Assembly (NCBI GenBank): GCA_018195615.1
Contig: JAGTPG010000002.1
Location: forward strand, 6,317,501-6,381,500
DNA from: Streptomyces tuirus
GTDB taxonomy: Bacteria > Actinomycetota > Actinomycetes > Streptomycetales > Streptomycetaceae
Reading direction: 5' to 3'
DNA: 64,000 bases
A model generated the notes under the pieces. The model did not search any database. It worked only from the letters and a program-made list of their open reading frames with translations, and had not been told where the DNA came from. This document shows positions 27,574-37,660 of this stretch, piece by piece; the stretch's first letter is position 1; each line of letters opens with the position of its first letter. A program made the position numbers and the translations under genes.

Positions 27574-30500
27574 ATGAGGAACCGTATGCAGGTCGCGCTT
27601 CAGATCATGCTTGCGCTGGTCGCCTGCTTGCTGGGGATCGCTACCAACTACGCGACCAGTACCAACGACGTTCCTTGGGCGATGGAGGCGATTCAGCGGT
27701 TCTCTGTTCCGGCGATCGGCGTGCTGATCGTGGCACTCGTGATCGGGCAGGTCGTTGTCTACCGGCTGGAGAACCCCGCACCGCCCCGGGTCGAGTGGCC
27801 GCGGGACCGGGTTCCGTACCCGGGCCTCGATGCCTTCGACGAGGACGAGGCGCCCGTCTATTTCGGCAGGGAGGCGCAGGCTGCCGAACTGACGCGCAGA
27901 CTGCACGCCACCGCCACCCACCCCGCTGATCGGTTCCTGTTGCTGGTGGGGGCGTCCGGAAGTGGAAAGTCCTCGCTGGTCAGGGCGGGGGTGATGCCTC
28001 GGCTTCGGGAACGCCGCTGGACCGTCGTACCGGCTTTCGCTCCGGGACCCAGTCCGCTGGGCGCCCTCGCCGGCGCCTTGGCGGCGGTCGCCGATGGGCA
28101 GGAACCGGCGAGTGCCGTACTGCGCAGGCTGCGCCAGGGGCCGGGCGCACTGCGAGCCGAGCTGTCGCGTCTGCGCGGCGGCCGGTTCCGACGAATACTT
28201 CTCGTGGTCGACCAGTTCGAAGAGGTCGTCACCCTTGCGGGGGAGCGTGAACGCGCTCAGTTCCTGGAAGCACTGCGGACCTGCGTGGAACAGGACCCGG
28301 CGGTCCGTGTGCTCGCCACCCTCCGGGTGGACCTGCTCGGCAGGCTCCTCGGCACCGGACACGCGGATCTCCTTCAGCACCCCATCGTCATCGGCACCTT
28401 GGGTAGAGCACAGCTGGTCGAAGTCGTGGCACGGCCGGGCGCACTCGTGGGGCTCGGCTTCGAGACTGGAGTCGTCGACTCCATTGTGAGCGAAACCGGG
28501 ACAGACGACGCACTACCGCTGCTTGCCTATCTCCTCCAAGAGCTGTACCTCGCCTCCGGCCCTGGCGGAACGGTGACCGAGGAGCTGTACCGGCGGCTGG
28601 GCGGAGTGCCTGGTGCGCTGGCGCGCCAGGCGGACAACACCGTGACCGGGCTTGGTGCAGGCGTGGGCATCGACGCCGTCCTCCGTGTTCTGCTCCGGTT
28701 CGTCACCGTTGAGGGGCAGGACGTGGCACGCCGCCATGTACCGCTGTCGGAACTCGACGGACAGGACCGCCACATCGTCGATGCCTTCGTCGAGGCACGG
28801 CTGCTGCGCACCGACGTCACGGGTGGCGGCTCAACAACTGTGAGTGAGCCCTGCGCACAAGTGACGCACGAGGCCCTTTTCCGCCAGTGGGCCCCGTTGC
28901 GGCAGGAGGTCGAGGCGCGCGCCGAACGACTTCGCGAGCGCGCCGAATTGGAACGGTGGGCGGCCGACTGGGAGCGGGCCGGACGCAGCGACGACTACCT
29001 GCTCACCGGGGAGCGCCTCAGCGCGGCCCGGCGCTGGCTGGAAGCGTTGGAGGAAGACGGGCAGGCGTCGCCGCCCGCCCGTGCACTCGTCGAGTCCTCA
29101 CAGCGCCGCGACCTGACCTTCCTCAGCCGGGTCTCCGACAGCATCGGCCGACAGGTCCTCCTGAGTGCGGAGGCCGAACCGGAACGATCCCTGCTGCTGT
29201 CGCTCGCCGCTCTCGGCGAGTGCGCACCAACGCCCTCGGCCAGACGCGGGCTGATGGCGGCGCTGGCGGCAAGTCACCTCCGTGCCCGGCTCGACGGACA
29301 CACTGACACGGTCCGGCACATCGCCTGGTCTCCCGACGGGCGCATGCTCGCCACAGCGTCCAGGGACGGCACGGCTCGCGTTCACGACGCACCGTCCGGA
29401 CGCACCCGGCTGGTGCTGCCGTGCGAAGGCGCCATGGTCGAGTCCGTTACCTGGTCACCGGACTCGACGAGGGTGGCAACCGCCGGACGTGACCGTGTCG
29501 TACGGATCTGGAATGTTTCCTCGGGGAGCAGGTCCGGCTGCTCACCGGAGCTGGGGACCTCAACAGACAGGTGGCATGGTCGCCGGACGGTCGGCACATC
29601 GCGGCGAGCTCCAAGGACCGCATCGTCCGAGTCTGGGAGGCTGACAGCGGTTGGGTCGTGCACGAACTGCGCGGGCACAGCGAGGACGTGTGGGGTGTGG
29701 CCTGGGCACCGGATGGCGATCGCCTCGCCTCCGTCTCCCATGACCAGACAGCAGTCGTGTGGGACCTGGAGACCGGGACGGCAGCCACCACAGCCACCGG
29801 GCACTCGGACTTCGTCGAAGGCATCACCTGGTCACCCGATGGACGGCTCATCGCCACCGGTTCCGGGGACCACACCATCCGTGTCTGGAATGCCAGGACC
29901 GGCGACCTGCGCCTGCTGCTGCGGGGACACACCGACTACGTGTGGAACCTGGCCTGGTCGCCGGACGGGCAGATGCTGGCCAGCGCCTCCTCTGACCGCA
30001 CCGTACGCATCGTCGATACCGAGGACGCCAAGGTCCTGGCCGTGCTGCGTGGCCACTCGGACACCGTGTGGGGCGTGACGTGGTCGCCCTGCGGGACCAT
30101 GCTCGCCACCAGCTCCACCGACGGCACTGGCATGGTGTGGGACCTGCGCCCGCGTGGCGCCGAGGTCGTACTGGCCGACGGACACCGAGGCCCGGTGAAC
30201 CAGGCCGCGTGGTCGAGCGATGGCGATCGTTTCGCCACGGCCTCGGACGACGGCACCGTACGGGTGTGGGACGCGGTCACCGGCGCTCCGGCCGGACCGG
30301 TGATCGAGTGCGCGGACCGGGTCTGGTCTGTCGCCTGGACTCCCCAGGGGGAACGGTTCGCGTTCAGTACGAACGACGGACTGTTTCGGGTCGTCGACGG
30401 GCGCGGCAGCACGCTGTTCGAGCGAAACGGCGAGGTCATCGAGGGGTGCGCATGGGCTCCGAACGGCGGCCGGATCGCCACCGGTGGTCACGACGGTGCC

Positions 30501-31127
30501 GTGCGCGTCCTGTCCGCGCCGGACGGGACCGAGCTGCTGAAACTTACGGAACATCAGGACTGGGTGGGGCGCGTGGCCTGGTCGCCGAGCGGCCGACTGC
30601 TCGCCAGTTGCTCCGACGACCGTACGTGTCGACTGTGGGACATCGGGGAGGGACGGCAGTTCACAGTGCTGCGCGGCCACGAGAACTACGTGGAGGACGC
30701 GGCCTGGTCTCCGGACGAGACGAGGATCGCCACGGCTTCCGGCGACTGGACGGCCGCTGTGTGGGACGTCGTCACTGGGCGACGCATCGAGGTGCTCAAG
30801 GGGCACGAAGGGCGGCTTCGCGCCGTCGCCTGGTCACCCGACGGCCTGCACATCGCCACGGGCGCCGACGACCGAACCGTACGGGTCTGGTCCGCCACGA
30901 CCCTTGAAGAGGTCGCTGTCGTCGGCGTGCACCAGGACAAGGTGCTCTCCGTGGCCTGGTCCCCAGACGGCACGCGGCTGCTCACGGGATCGGCGGACGG
31001 CACGGCGCGGGTGTGGAAAGCGGAACCCGACTACGACCGGCTTGAGGCCACTGCCCGGGGGAGGGTCTTCCGTACCCTCACCCACGAGGAACGGCGGCAG
31101 CATCTGCTGCCGCTCGATCCCGTGTGA
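27574..31127 (+). CDS. Membrane-anchored STAND NTPase (nSTAND1) with 14 WD40 repeats, one base lost
   Basis: About 1184 residues. Two hydrophobic helices near the N-terminus (IMLALVACLLGIATNYA and IGVLIVALVIGQVVVY) are followed by the family start PYPGLDAFDEDEAPVYFGRE, Walker A GASGSGKSS (about residue 126), Walker B ILLVVDQFEE (about 206-216), a winged-helix-like arm, and from about residue 570 fourteen WD40 units (AWSPDG...VRVWD), enough for two seven-bladed propellers. One G is missing near 29524 (SSG-EQVRLL). No separate effector domain is visible. The ATG at 27574 is chosen; 27586 has the better-spaced GAGG. Such proteins act as ligand-gated switches in signalling or anti-phage defence; the role here is inferred. 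Confidence 0.85.
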
Positions 31128-31136
31128 CGCAGTTCT

Positions 31137-31436
31137 TCAGTAGGCCTGATCGACCGTGCGCTCTTCGGTGCGGACAAGGTAGTCATCCGGGTTCAGACCC
31201 ATCGTTTCACGCTCGGGCGACGACCAGTACAGCGCGTTGCGCTCGGCGAAGGTCTCCGGGCCCTCGTAGGAGATGAGCCAGAGGAACTGGTTCGACTCAC
31301 GGTCCACCCAGGCTCCTCCGATCGTGAACCCGAGCTTCAACCGCAGCGGGACGATTTCCGCCCGCCACCGCTGCACCCACTCGTCGAGCAGGCCGTCCCG
31401 GACCGTGTACGTACGCAGTTGTGTGGTCTTCGGCAT
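31137..31436 (-). CDS. NIPSNAP-like alpha/beta-barrel protein
   Basis: 99 residues. The N-terminal TTQLRTYTVRDGLLDEWVQRW and the later LWLISYEGPETFAERNALYW follow the dimeric ferredoxin-like (Dabb/NIPSNAP) pattern; such proteins form small dimers and sometimes act as monooxygenases or isomerases. Start at 31436, because GGAGAGG ends nine bases before that ATG but abuts the alternative ATG at 31445. It is convergent with the STAND gene, 9 bp away. Confidence 0.78.
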   Translation of the reverse strand: MPKTTQLRTYTVRDGLLDEWVQRWRAEIVPLRLKLGFTIGGAWVDRESNQFLWLISYEGPETFAERNALYWSSPERETMGLNPDDYLVRTEERTVDQAY

Positions 31437-31749
31437 GCCAGACATCCTCTCCGAGCGGCGATGCCGGTGTGCGGCCGGAACTCGACAACTCGTGCTTCGG
31501 CGAAGGGGACGCTCTCTTTTCCAAGGACCACGGCGGCGAAATGACCCCCACCAAACCCCACCCCTCCCGCCCGCGGTCCGCGATCACTCGGGCGGGTGAA
31601 CATCTTCGAATCGACTGGATTTCACGTCCGCCGAAGCCCGACGCTCAGCGCAACGCCCCACCATCACAACCGCAGACATGCGACGGCCCCCGCCGGGACG
31701 GCAATCCCAATGCGAGGGCCTGACCACCGAGGAAGATAGAGGCTTCCCG
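31437..31749. other. Upstream region of the HTH gene
   Basis: No gene seen. Just before the HTH ATG the DNA has an imperfect GC hairpin (GGCCC...GGGCC, about 31684-31718), then ACCACCGAGGAAGATAGAGG, a purine-rich leader that supplies the ribosome-binding site. It may be a regulated leader. Confidence 0.4.
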
Positions 31750-32692
31750 ATGGGTACCCAGAACCCTAGCGCGCCCTCGCGCGCCCAGGCCCGCGTTGCG
31801 GGCAACAAGCACCCGAACCGGCGCCCCGGCGCGGCCCACCGCACCGGCGGGCTCCAGCACGACAACACCCGCCACACCACCCGCTTCACGGTGATCGGCA
31901 ACCACCTGGCCCAGCACAGGGAGCTCTCGCTGCTCGCCATCGGGCTCGGCACGCACCTCCAGTCGCTGCCGAAGGGCGCCCAAGTCGACATCAAGACCCT
32001 CACGGCCAGGTTTTCCGAAGGTGCCACTCGGATCGCCGCCGGCCTGCGTGAGCTGGAGACCCACGGCTACCTGCGCCGCGAGCGTCACCGTACGCCCAGC
32101 GGCCGCATTGTCACGCGCACGGTCTCCTGCAACCAGCCGGCGGCGGTCCGCCACCACCCGAGACCCAGGAGCAGTCCGAGGCCCGAGCCGTGGGGGTACC
32201 GCAGCAGCGGGAGGCCTGCGAGGAAGGCAAGACGCACGCCACGCGGGTGCGCGCGGAACGGGCACCCCGCAAGCCACTCCCGGACGTGCCGTGCCCCTCG
32301 TACCCGGCCCCCGCCCTCCTCCAAGCCGCGACCGACCTCCTGGCAGCCCTGCACCGACACGACCCGGGGCTGCTCCTCTCCGCCTGCGACACGGCTCACC
32401 TGGCCCCGGCGTCGCCGCCTGGCTGGAGCGGGACGTCGCCCCCGCGGCCGTAAGCCGTGCCCTGAGCTCCGATCTGCCGCCTGAGGGCCTACGCCGCCCG
32501 GCCGCCTTCCTGGCCCACCGCCTCGCTGCCCAGCTCCCGCCTCCGCCCCCGTTCCGGCCGCAGGCCGCCCCGCAGCCGCCCCAGTACCCGATGCAGAACT
32601 GTGACGGCTGCGACCGCGGCTTCCGCTCACCCGACCCCGAAGCCCGCTGCAGTGACTGTCGAAACCGACCTCCCGGAGGCCGCCTAGCATGA
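31750..32692 (+). CDS. Winged-helix DNA-binding protein with C-terminal Cys4 motif (two bases lost)
   Basis: About 314 residues after C losses near 32166 and 32412 are restored. Basic N-terminus (AGNKHPNRRPGAAHR), then a winged helix-turn-helix (LSLLAIGLGTHLQSLP, FSEGATRIAAGLRELETHG, YLRRERHRTPSGRI), a Glu/Arg-rich middle, a helical AAWLERDVAPAAVSRALSSD segment, and a CDGCDRGF...CSDCR zinc-ribbon-like tail. Relatives are widespread in streptomycetes, often in variable regions. Its TGA overlaps the ATG at 32689 that could start the next gene, so the two are one transcription unit. Confidence 0.8.
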
Positions 32693-32739
32693 ACGTGACG
32701 ATCCTTGCCCCTGGGCACAGACGACGAGGAGCGAGCGCC

Positions 32740-33369
32740 ATGACCATCGCACCCGGCAACGCGCGGCGGGACGGCTCCCATCTGTACCGGGCCATGAGGG
32801 ATGTCGTGCAGTCGATGGACGACACCCTCCCCGGGAAGTTCGAAGTCACCAAGGAAGGGATCGTGCACGACATGATGTCGCCCGGAGGCCCGCACGAGGT
32901 CACGGCCGCGCACGTCAGCCGCCGTCTGGAGAGGGTCATGCCGGACGAGCTGCTGGCCCACAACGGCACGCCCGACGTGGAAGACGAGCCCGAGGGCATC
33001 ATGCGGCACCCGGACGTGATGGTGATCGCCTGGGCCGACCTCGACGTCGAAGGCTCCGTCGACCCCCGTACGGTCGTCGCCGCCATCGAGATCGTCTCCC
33101 GGTCCAACCCGGAGAACGACTGGGTGGGCAAGATGCGCGACTACCCGCTGCTGGGCATTCCGATCTATGCGATCTTTGATCCCCGTACTGGCAGTGGGGC
33201 CGTCTTCACCGACATCCACTCCACCCAGGAGGGCCCCCGCTACGCCGTGCGCAAGAACTTCGTCTACGGCGAGGACGTCACTATCGGTGACTGGACCATC
33301 TCCACGAGCGGCCTGCCTCGCTACGACGGCCCAGGGTCGTGTGACGACCTGCGTCCCGGTGCCTCATAG
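32740..33369 (+). CDS. Uma2-family (DUF820) putative endonuclease
   Basis: 209 residues from the ATG at 32740, which has GAGGAGCG about eight bases upstream; an alternative ATG at 32689 is coupled to the upstream stop (ATGA) and adds 17 residues. The Uma2 core is clear: PGGPHEVTAAHVSRRL, HPDVMVIAW and AIEIVSRSNPENDWVGKMRDYPLLGIP, with the Asp, Glu and Lys spacing of the PD-(D/E)XK fold. Streptomycetes carry many such genes of unknown purpose, often beside HTH genes. Confidence 0.9.
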   Translation: MTIAPGNARRDGSHLYRAMRDVVQSMDDTLPGKFEVTKEGIVHDMMSPGGPHEVTAAHVSRRLERVMPDELLAHNGTPDVEDEPEGIMRHPDVMVIAWADLDVEGSVDPRTVVAAIEIVSRSNPENDWVGKMRDYPLLGIPIYAIFDPRTGSGAVFTDIHSTQEGPRYAVRKNFVYGEDVTIGDWTISTSGLPRYDGPGSCDDLRPGAS

Positions 33370-33378
33370 GCTGGCCCC

Positions 33379-34239
33379 ATGACGGAACTGCCCTCCCGGC
33401 GTCTGCTGCTGGTGCACGCGCACCCGGACGACGAGTCGATCAACAACGGCGCGACCATGGCCAGGTACGCGGCCGAGGGTGCCCACATCACCCTGGTCAC
33501 CTGCACTCTCGGTGAGCGCGGCGAGGTCATCCCGCCCGAGCTCGCCCACCTGACCGGTGCCGCCCTGGGCCAGCACCGGCGGAGCGAGCTCAGCGCCGCC
33601 ATGGCCGGGCTCGGCGTCCAGGACTTCCGCCTGCTCGGCGGCGCCGGACGCTACAGCGACTCCGGCATGATGGGCCTGCCCGACAACGACGACCCCGCCT
33701 GCTTCTGGCAGGCCGACGTCGACGAGGCCGCCGCACACCTCGTCGAGGTGATCCTCGAGGTCCGTCCCCAGGTCCTCGTCACCTACGACGACAACGGCGG
33801 CTACGGCCACCCCGACCACATCCAGGCCCACCGCGTCGCCATGCGCGCCGCCGAGCTGGCCGCCGAGTCGGGCTGGACGATCCCCAAGGTCTACTGGAAC
33901 CGGGTCCCCCGGCCTGTTGTGGAGGACGCCTTCGCCCGGCTCCGGGACGACCTGCCCGGCACCCCCTTCACCAAAGCGGCCTCGGTCGACGACGTACCGG
34001 GCGTGGTGGCCGGGGAGCGGATCACCGCCGCGATCGACGGCACCGCCCACGCCGCCGCCAAGGCCGCCGCGATGCGCGCCCACGCCACCCAGATCACCGT
34101 GGCCGAGCCGTACTTCGTGCTGTCCAACGAACTCGCCCAGCCGATCCTGACGACCGAGTACTACGAGCTGGTGCGCGGCGAGCGGGGCCCCGGCGAGCGG
34201 GAGACCGACCTGTTCGCCGGTGTCGAGGAGGCCTCGTGA
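33379..34239 (+). CDS. mshB: MshB: GlcNAc-Ins deacetylase of mycothiol synthesis
   Basis: 286 residues, intact. The LmbE-like zinc motif HAHPDDES (His13, His15, Asp17, Asp18) and the distal YGHPDHIQAHR give the metal site and catalytic acids. It removes the acetyl group from GlcNAc-inositol in the cytoplasm, the second committed step to mycothiol. GERGEVIPPELAHLTG is typical of MshB as against the Mca amidase. Its stop overlaps the GTG of the next gene by 4 nt. Confidence 0.95.
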   Translation: MTELPSRRLLLVHAHPDDESINNGATMARYAAEGAHITLVTCTLGERGEVIPPELAHLTGAALGQHRRSELSAAMAGLGVQDFRLLGGAGRYSDSGMMGLPDNDDPACFWQADVDEAAAHLVEVILEVRPQVLVTYDDNGGYGHPDHIQAHRVAMRAAELAAESGWTIPKVYWNRVPRPVVEDAFARLRDDLPGTPFTKAASVDDVPGVVAGERITAAIDGTAHAAAKAAAMRAHATQITVAEPYFVLSNELAQPILTTEYYELVRGERGPGERETDLFAGVEEAS

Positions 34240-34645
34240 GCGACCGGAGTCCGATGCTCGCCCAGCCGTTGCGGCCGCCGTCCGCCGGACGGGCCGCCGT
34301 CCATCTGGGGCTCTTCCTGCTCGGGGCCGTGGTCGGCGCGGCCGGGGCGCTGGTGCAGCCCGGGTGGTTCCCGGGCGGACTGCTGCTCGCGCTCGCCGGT
34401 GAGGCCGGTCTCGTCCTCGGTGCCGCGCGCCTCACCCGCAGCCGGTCCGGGGGCGTCGCGGCGGCCGCCGGATGGCTGCTCGCCGTCATCCTGCTCACCG
34501 CCAGCCGCCCCGAGGGAGACTTCCTCTTCGCCGCGGGAAGCGGTTCCTATCTCTTCCTGCTCGGCGGCATCGCTCTGGCTGTGATCTGCGCCACCCTCGG
34601 TCCGGGCGGCAACCGGACGGCGGTCCCGTCCGACTTGGCAAGTGA
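34236..34645 (+). CDS. DUF6113-like small membrane protein (one base lost near the stop)
   Basis: GTG at 34236 overlapping the mshB stop. About four hydrophobic helices (AAVHLGLFLLGAVVGAAGAL, GLLLALAGEAGLVLGAA, AAAAGWLLAVILLTA, LFLLGGIALAVICATL). As read, the frame runs to 34799 through a repeat element and becomes non-protein-like; if one base is restored in the GGCAAGTGA near 34639 the protein ends DLAK at the TGA at 34643-34645, 136 residues, which I prefer. Function unknown; coupled to mshB. Confidence 0.75.
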
Positions 34646-34747
34646 CGTACCACTTCGCCAGAACGTGCGCGTGGGGGTCCGGTGTGGGTTTCCCCAGCGG
34701 TCATGGGATACGGGCGAGAAGTGGCCAGTATGGTGGTGCGCGCCGCC

Positions 34748-34793
34748 GAGCTTCCCCCAAGCGCTCGACTTCGCTCGTGCAGGGGGACCCCCA
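34748..34793 (+). repeat. Streptomyces interspersed GC repeat
   Basis: GAGCTTCCCCCAAGCGCTCG followed by ACTTCGCTCGTGCAGGGGGA and CCCCC: a short element with CCCCC/GGGGG arms around a GCTCGACTTCGCTCG core. I know near-identical elements from other Streptomyces intergenic regions. It can fold into a hairpin and separates the DUF6113 gene from the next gene. Confidence 0.6.
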
Positions 34794-34838
34794 CCGTGAG
34801 GTTGTGACGGGCGGCGGAGCCAACCGGGAGAACCTGCC

Positions 34839-37514
34839 TTGAGTCGTGAAACTGACACTCCGTCCTCCGGGCCCAACGGGCGCGGCGGAGCCGCCTACCC
34901 GTCGGGTACGCCGCCGTACGGGACCCCGGCGGTCTCCGGCGACGTTCCGGACGCGGGCGGTTCGGCCACGCGGCCGGAGGAACGCAAGACCGAGACCACG
35001 CTGACGACCCGGATCCGGATCAACATCCCCGGTTCGCGGCCCATTCCGCCGGTGGTGGTGCGCAAGCCCGTCGCGGAGGCGGAGGGCACGAACGACACCG
35101 GCACGCGCGCTGAGGCGCCGACGCCGCCGGGTGCCGCCACGTCCCGGGGTACGGGCACGGCCGAGCCTCCCGCCGAGCCCGCCCAGCCGGCCGATGACAA
35201 GCCGGCCAGCGACTGGTTCGCGCCCCGCAAGTCCGGCCCGGCCAAGGGCGGTCAGAGTAGCGGCTCCACGAACGGGGCCGGTTCGCAGGGCGGTTCGGGT
35301 CCGGCGGCGGGTGGTTACGGTCCGGGTGGGGCCGGTTCGGCCGGTCCTGGTGCCGGTGCGCCGGGTGCCGGTGCGGGTGCGTCCGGTGGGGCGCGACCGG
35401 GTGCCGGGCGGCCTGGCGGTGTGGTCGGCTCCATGAGCGCGCCGGGCGGTTCCCGTTCCGGCGGCACGAACGGTTCCGGGCTGCCGGGTGGCGCGACCGG
35501 TGGCCCCGTCGCGCCCGGACACGGCGGCGGCACCGGCTCCTTCGACGTCACCGAGGCACTGGCGGCGGGCCCGCTGGGCAACGGCTCGCGTCCCGCCCCG
35601 GGCAGTGGCGGCGGCGAACCGCGCCGCGACGACCTGCCGTACTTCTCGGAGAACGACCGCCTTGCCCAGAACGGGCAGAACGCGCAAAGCGACCAGGGTG
35701 GCTACGGTGGCCAGAGCGCTCCCACCGGCTTCGGCGAGGCCGGCGGCCCCGGTCGCGCCGATCGCCCCGGAAACCGGGGTCCTGCCGGCCCGACCGGCGG
35801 TCCGGTCACCGGGGACGGCCCGATGGTGCCGCCGGCCGGTGGGCCCGCAGCGGGCGGCCCCGGCGGCTTCGCCGAGCCGGGCGGACCTGGTGCCCCAGCG
35901 GGCCCGGAGCCTTCGACGCACCCGGTGGTCCGGGTGGAGCCGGTGCCTTCGACGGGCCTGGCGGGCCCGGTGCCCCTGGAGGCCCCGGCGCTTTCGACCA
36001 GCCCGGCGGTCCCAAGGGCCGCGGAGACTCCAACGCGCCGGGCGGCCCTGGCGCCTTCGACGTTCCGGGCAGGCCCGACGGCCCTGGCGCTTTCGACGAG
36101 CCCGGCGGCCCGGGCACCCCTGGTGCCCCCGGCGCCTTCAACGACCCCGCCCGACCGGGCGGCCCCGGCGCACCCGCCGGTCCCGGTGCCATAGGCGGTC
36201 CGGGTGCCCCGGGCGCTCCCGGCGGCCCCGGCGGCACGGGCGGCCCTGGCGGCCCCCTGGCCCCGGCGGCACCGCCCCCACCGGCCCGGGCGCCGCAGGC
36301 ACTCGCCCCGGCGGCGGTATGAGCGACGACACCGCCATCCTCACCCCGCAGAAGCCGGCCCCGAACCCCCGGAGGGCCAGGGCTACGGCGGCCCCCGCCA
36401 CGACAACGTCTCCGGACACACCGTCACCAGCGGCATCCCCGTCGTACCGCCCGGCGCCGCCTCGCAGTTCGGTCCGGGCGCCCCCGCTGACGGCCCGGTG
36501 CCCCATACGGCCCCGAAGCTGCCCGAGCCGGTCTCGCCGCCCCCGGCGAGCTCCTCGAAGGCGCCGAAGAAGAAGGGCCGCAACAAGCTCGTGCTGCTCG
36601 CGGTGGGCGTGGTCGTGCTCGCCGGCGGCGCCTACGGCGCCGGGCTGCTGATGAACCGCACCGACGTGCCCAAGGGCACCAGTGTGCTGGGCGTCGACAT
36701 CGGCGGCACCACCCGCGACGGCGCGGTCAAGAAGCTCGACGAGGCCTTCGACGACCGGGTGGGCAAGCCGCTGAAGCTGTCGGTGGACGGCAGGACCGTG
36801 TCCCTCGACCCGGACAAGGCCGGTCTCCAGTTCGACATGGACGCCACGGCCGACGCGGCGGCGAAGAGCGACTACAACCCGGTCTCCGTGATCGGCTCCC
36901 TCTTCGGCAACCACAGGGTCGTCACGCCCGTCATGCCCATCGACGAGGAGAAGCTGCACGCGTCCCTGGAAGACGCGGCGGGCGGCTCCGGATCGGCGAG
37001 CGACGGCACCATCAAGTTCGAGGGCGGCAAGGCCGTCCCCGTGTACGGCAAGGCGGGCAAGGGCATCGACGTCGCCCGGTCGACCGCCGCGGTCGAGGAG
37101 GCGTACCGCTCCCAGGTGGAGACCGGCGCGGCCGGCACGGTGAGCCTCCCGACCACCACCCGGCAGCCGACCGTCTCGAACGCCGAGGTCGACCGGGTGC
37201 TGAAGGACTTCGCGCAGCCCGCGATGTCCGACCTCGTCACCATCCGCACCGACGCGGCGCACAGCATCGACTTCGGCAAGGTGTCCCTGCCGAAGATCCT
37301 GAGCTTCAAGGCCATCGACGGCAAGCTGGTGGACACGTACAACCTCAAGGCGCTTCAGGAGGCGTACGGCACGACCTTCGAGGGCGTGCAGATCGAGGGC
37401 GCGAGCGGCAAGCGCGATGTCACGCCGCAGGACGTCGTCACGGCGCTGCGCAAGGCGCTGCGCGGCAAGACGCCCGCGGAGCGGGTCGGAGTCATCGAGA
37501 CCAAGCCGAACTGA
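34839..37514 (+). CDS. Large membrane protein: Gly/Pro-rich cytoplasmic half with collagen-like repeats, VanW/PG-binding-like ectodomain (three bases lost)
   Basis: About 892 residues. TTG start at 34839 with GGGAG eight bases upstream. Residues 1-600 are low-complexity: a polar start, Gly/Ser/Ala-rich sequence, then about 130 residues of Gly-X-Y triplets broken by GAFD units. KAPKKKGRNK precedes one membrane helix (LVLLAVGVVVLAGGAYGAGLL); the outside part has RTDVPKGTSVLGVDIGG, the repeated PG_binding_4-like units found before L,D-transpeptidase or VanW domains, and ends VIETKPN. No catalytic Cys is seen. C/G losses near 35908, 36255 and 36370 break the frame. Probably binds peptidoglycan; function inferred. 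Confidence 0.75.
35851..36260 (+). repeat. Collagen-like Gly-X-Y repeat tract within the envelope protein
   Basis: In the corrected frame the tract reads as nearly continuous triplets such as GPGGPGAPGGPGAFDQPGG and GPGTPGAPGAFNDPARPGG, with the unit GPGAFDxPG recurring at least five times. The DNA is correspondingly repetitive (GGCGGCCCCGGC-like units), a likely cause of the frame errors and of length variation between strains. Confidence 0.8.
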
Positions 37515-37534
37515 CCGCGACGGTCCGATCGGAA

Positions 37535-37568
37535 GAACAGCCCCTGCCCCGCCGGACAGGGGCTGTTC
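37535..37568 (+). terminator. Terminator after the envelope protein gene
   Basis: A perfect 12-bp stem GAACAGCCCCTG / CAGGGGCTGTTC with a ten-base loop, 20 bp after the stop. Confidence 0.88.
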
Positions 37569-37660
37569 GCCGTCGTCACCCGAACGGCATGACATCTGTC
37601 ATCCGGCACTCCGGACGCCCGACACTGCCCCGCCCACACCCGCGAAGCCACCATGACTGC

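Noticed and set aside
29832..30806. Long antisense frame under the WD40 region
   Set aside because: It mirrors the WD40 repeat periodicity and has no independent start signal or family features.
36204..36330. Separate start of a gene at 36204 for the VanW-like protein
   Set aside because: The sequence before GQGYGGPRHDN in that frame is Arg/Pro-rich shadow; the collagen-like frames join to it by single-base repairs, so one gene from 34839 is more likely.
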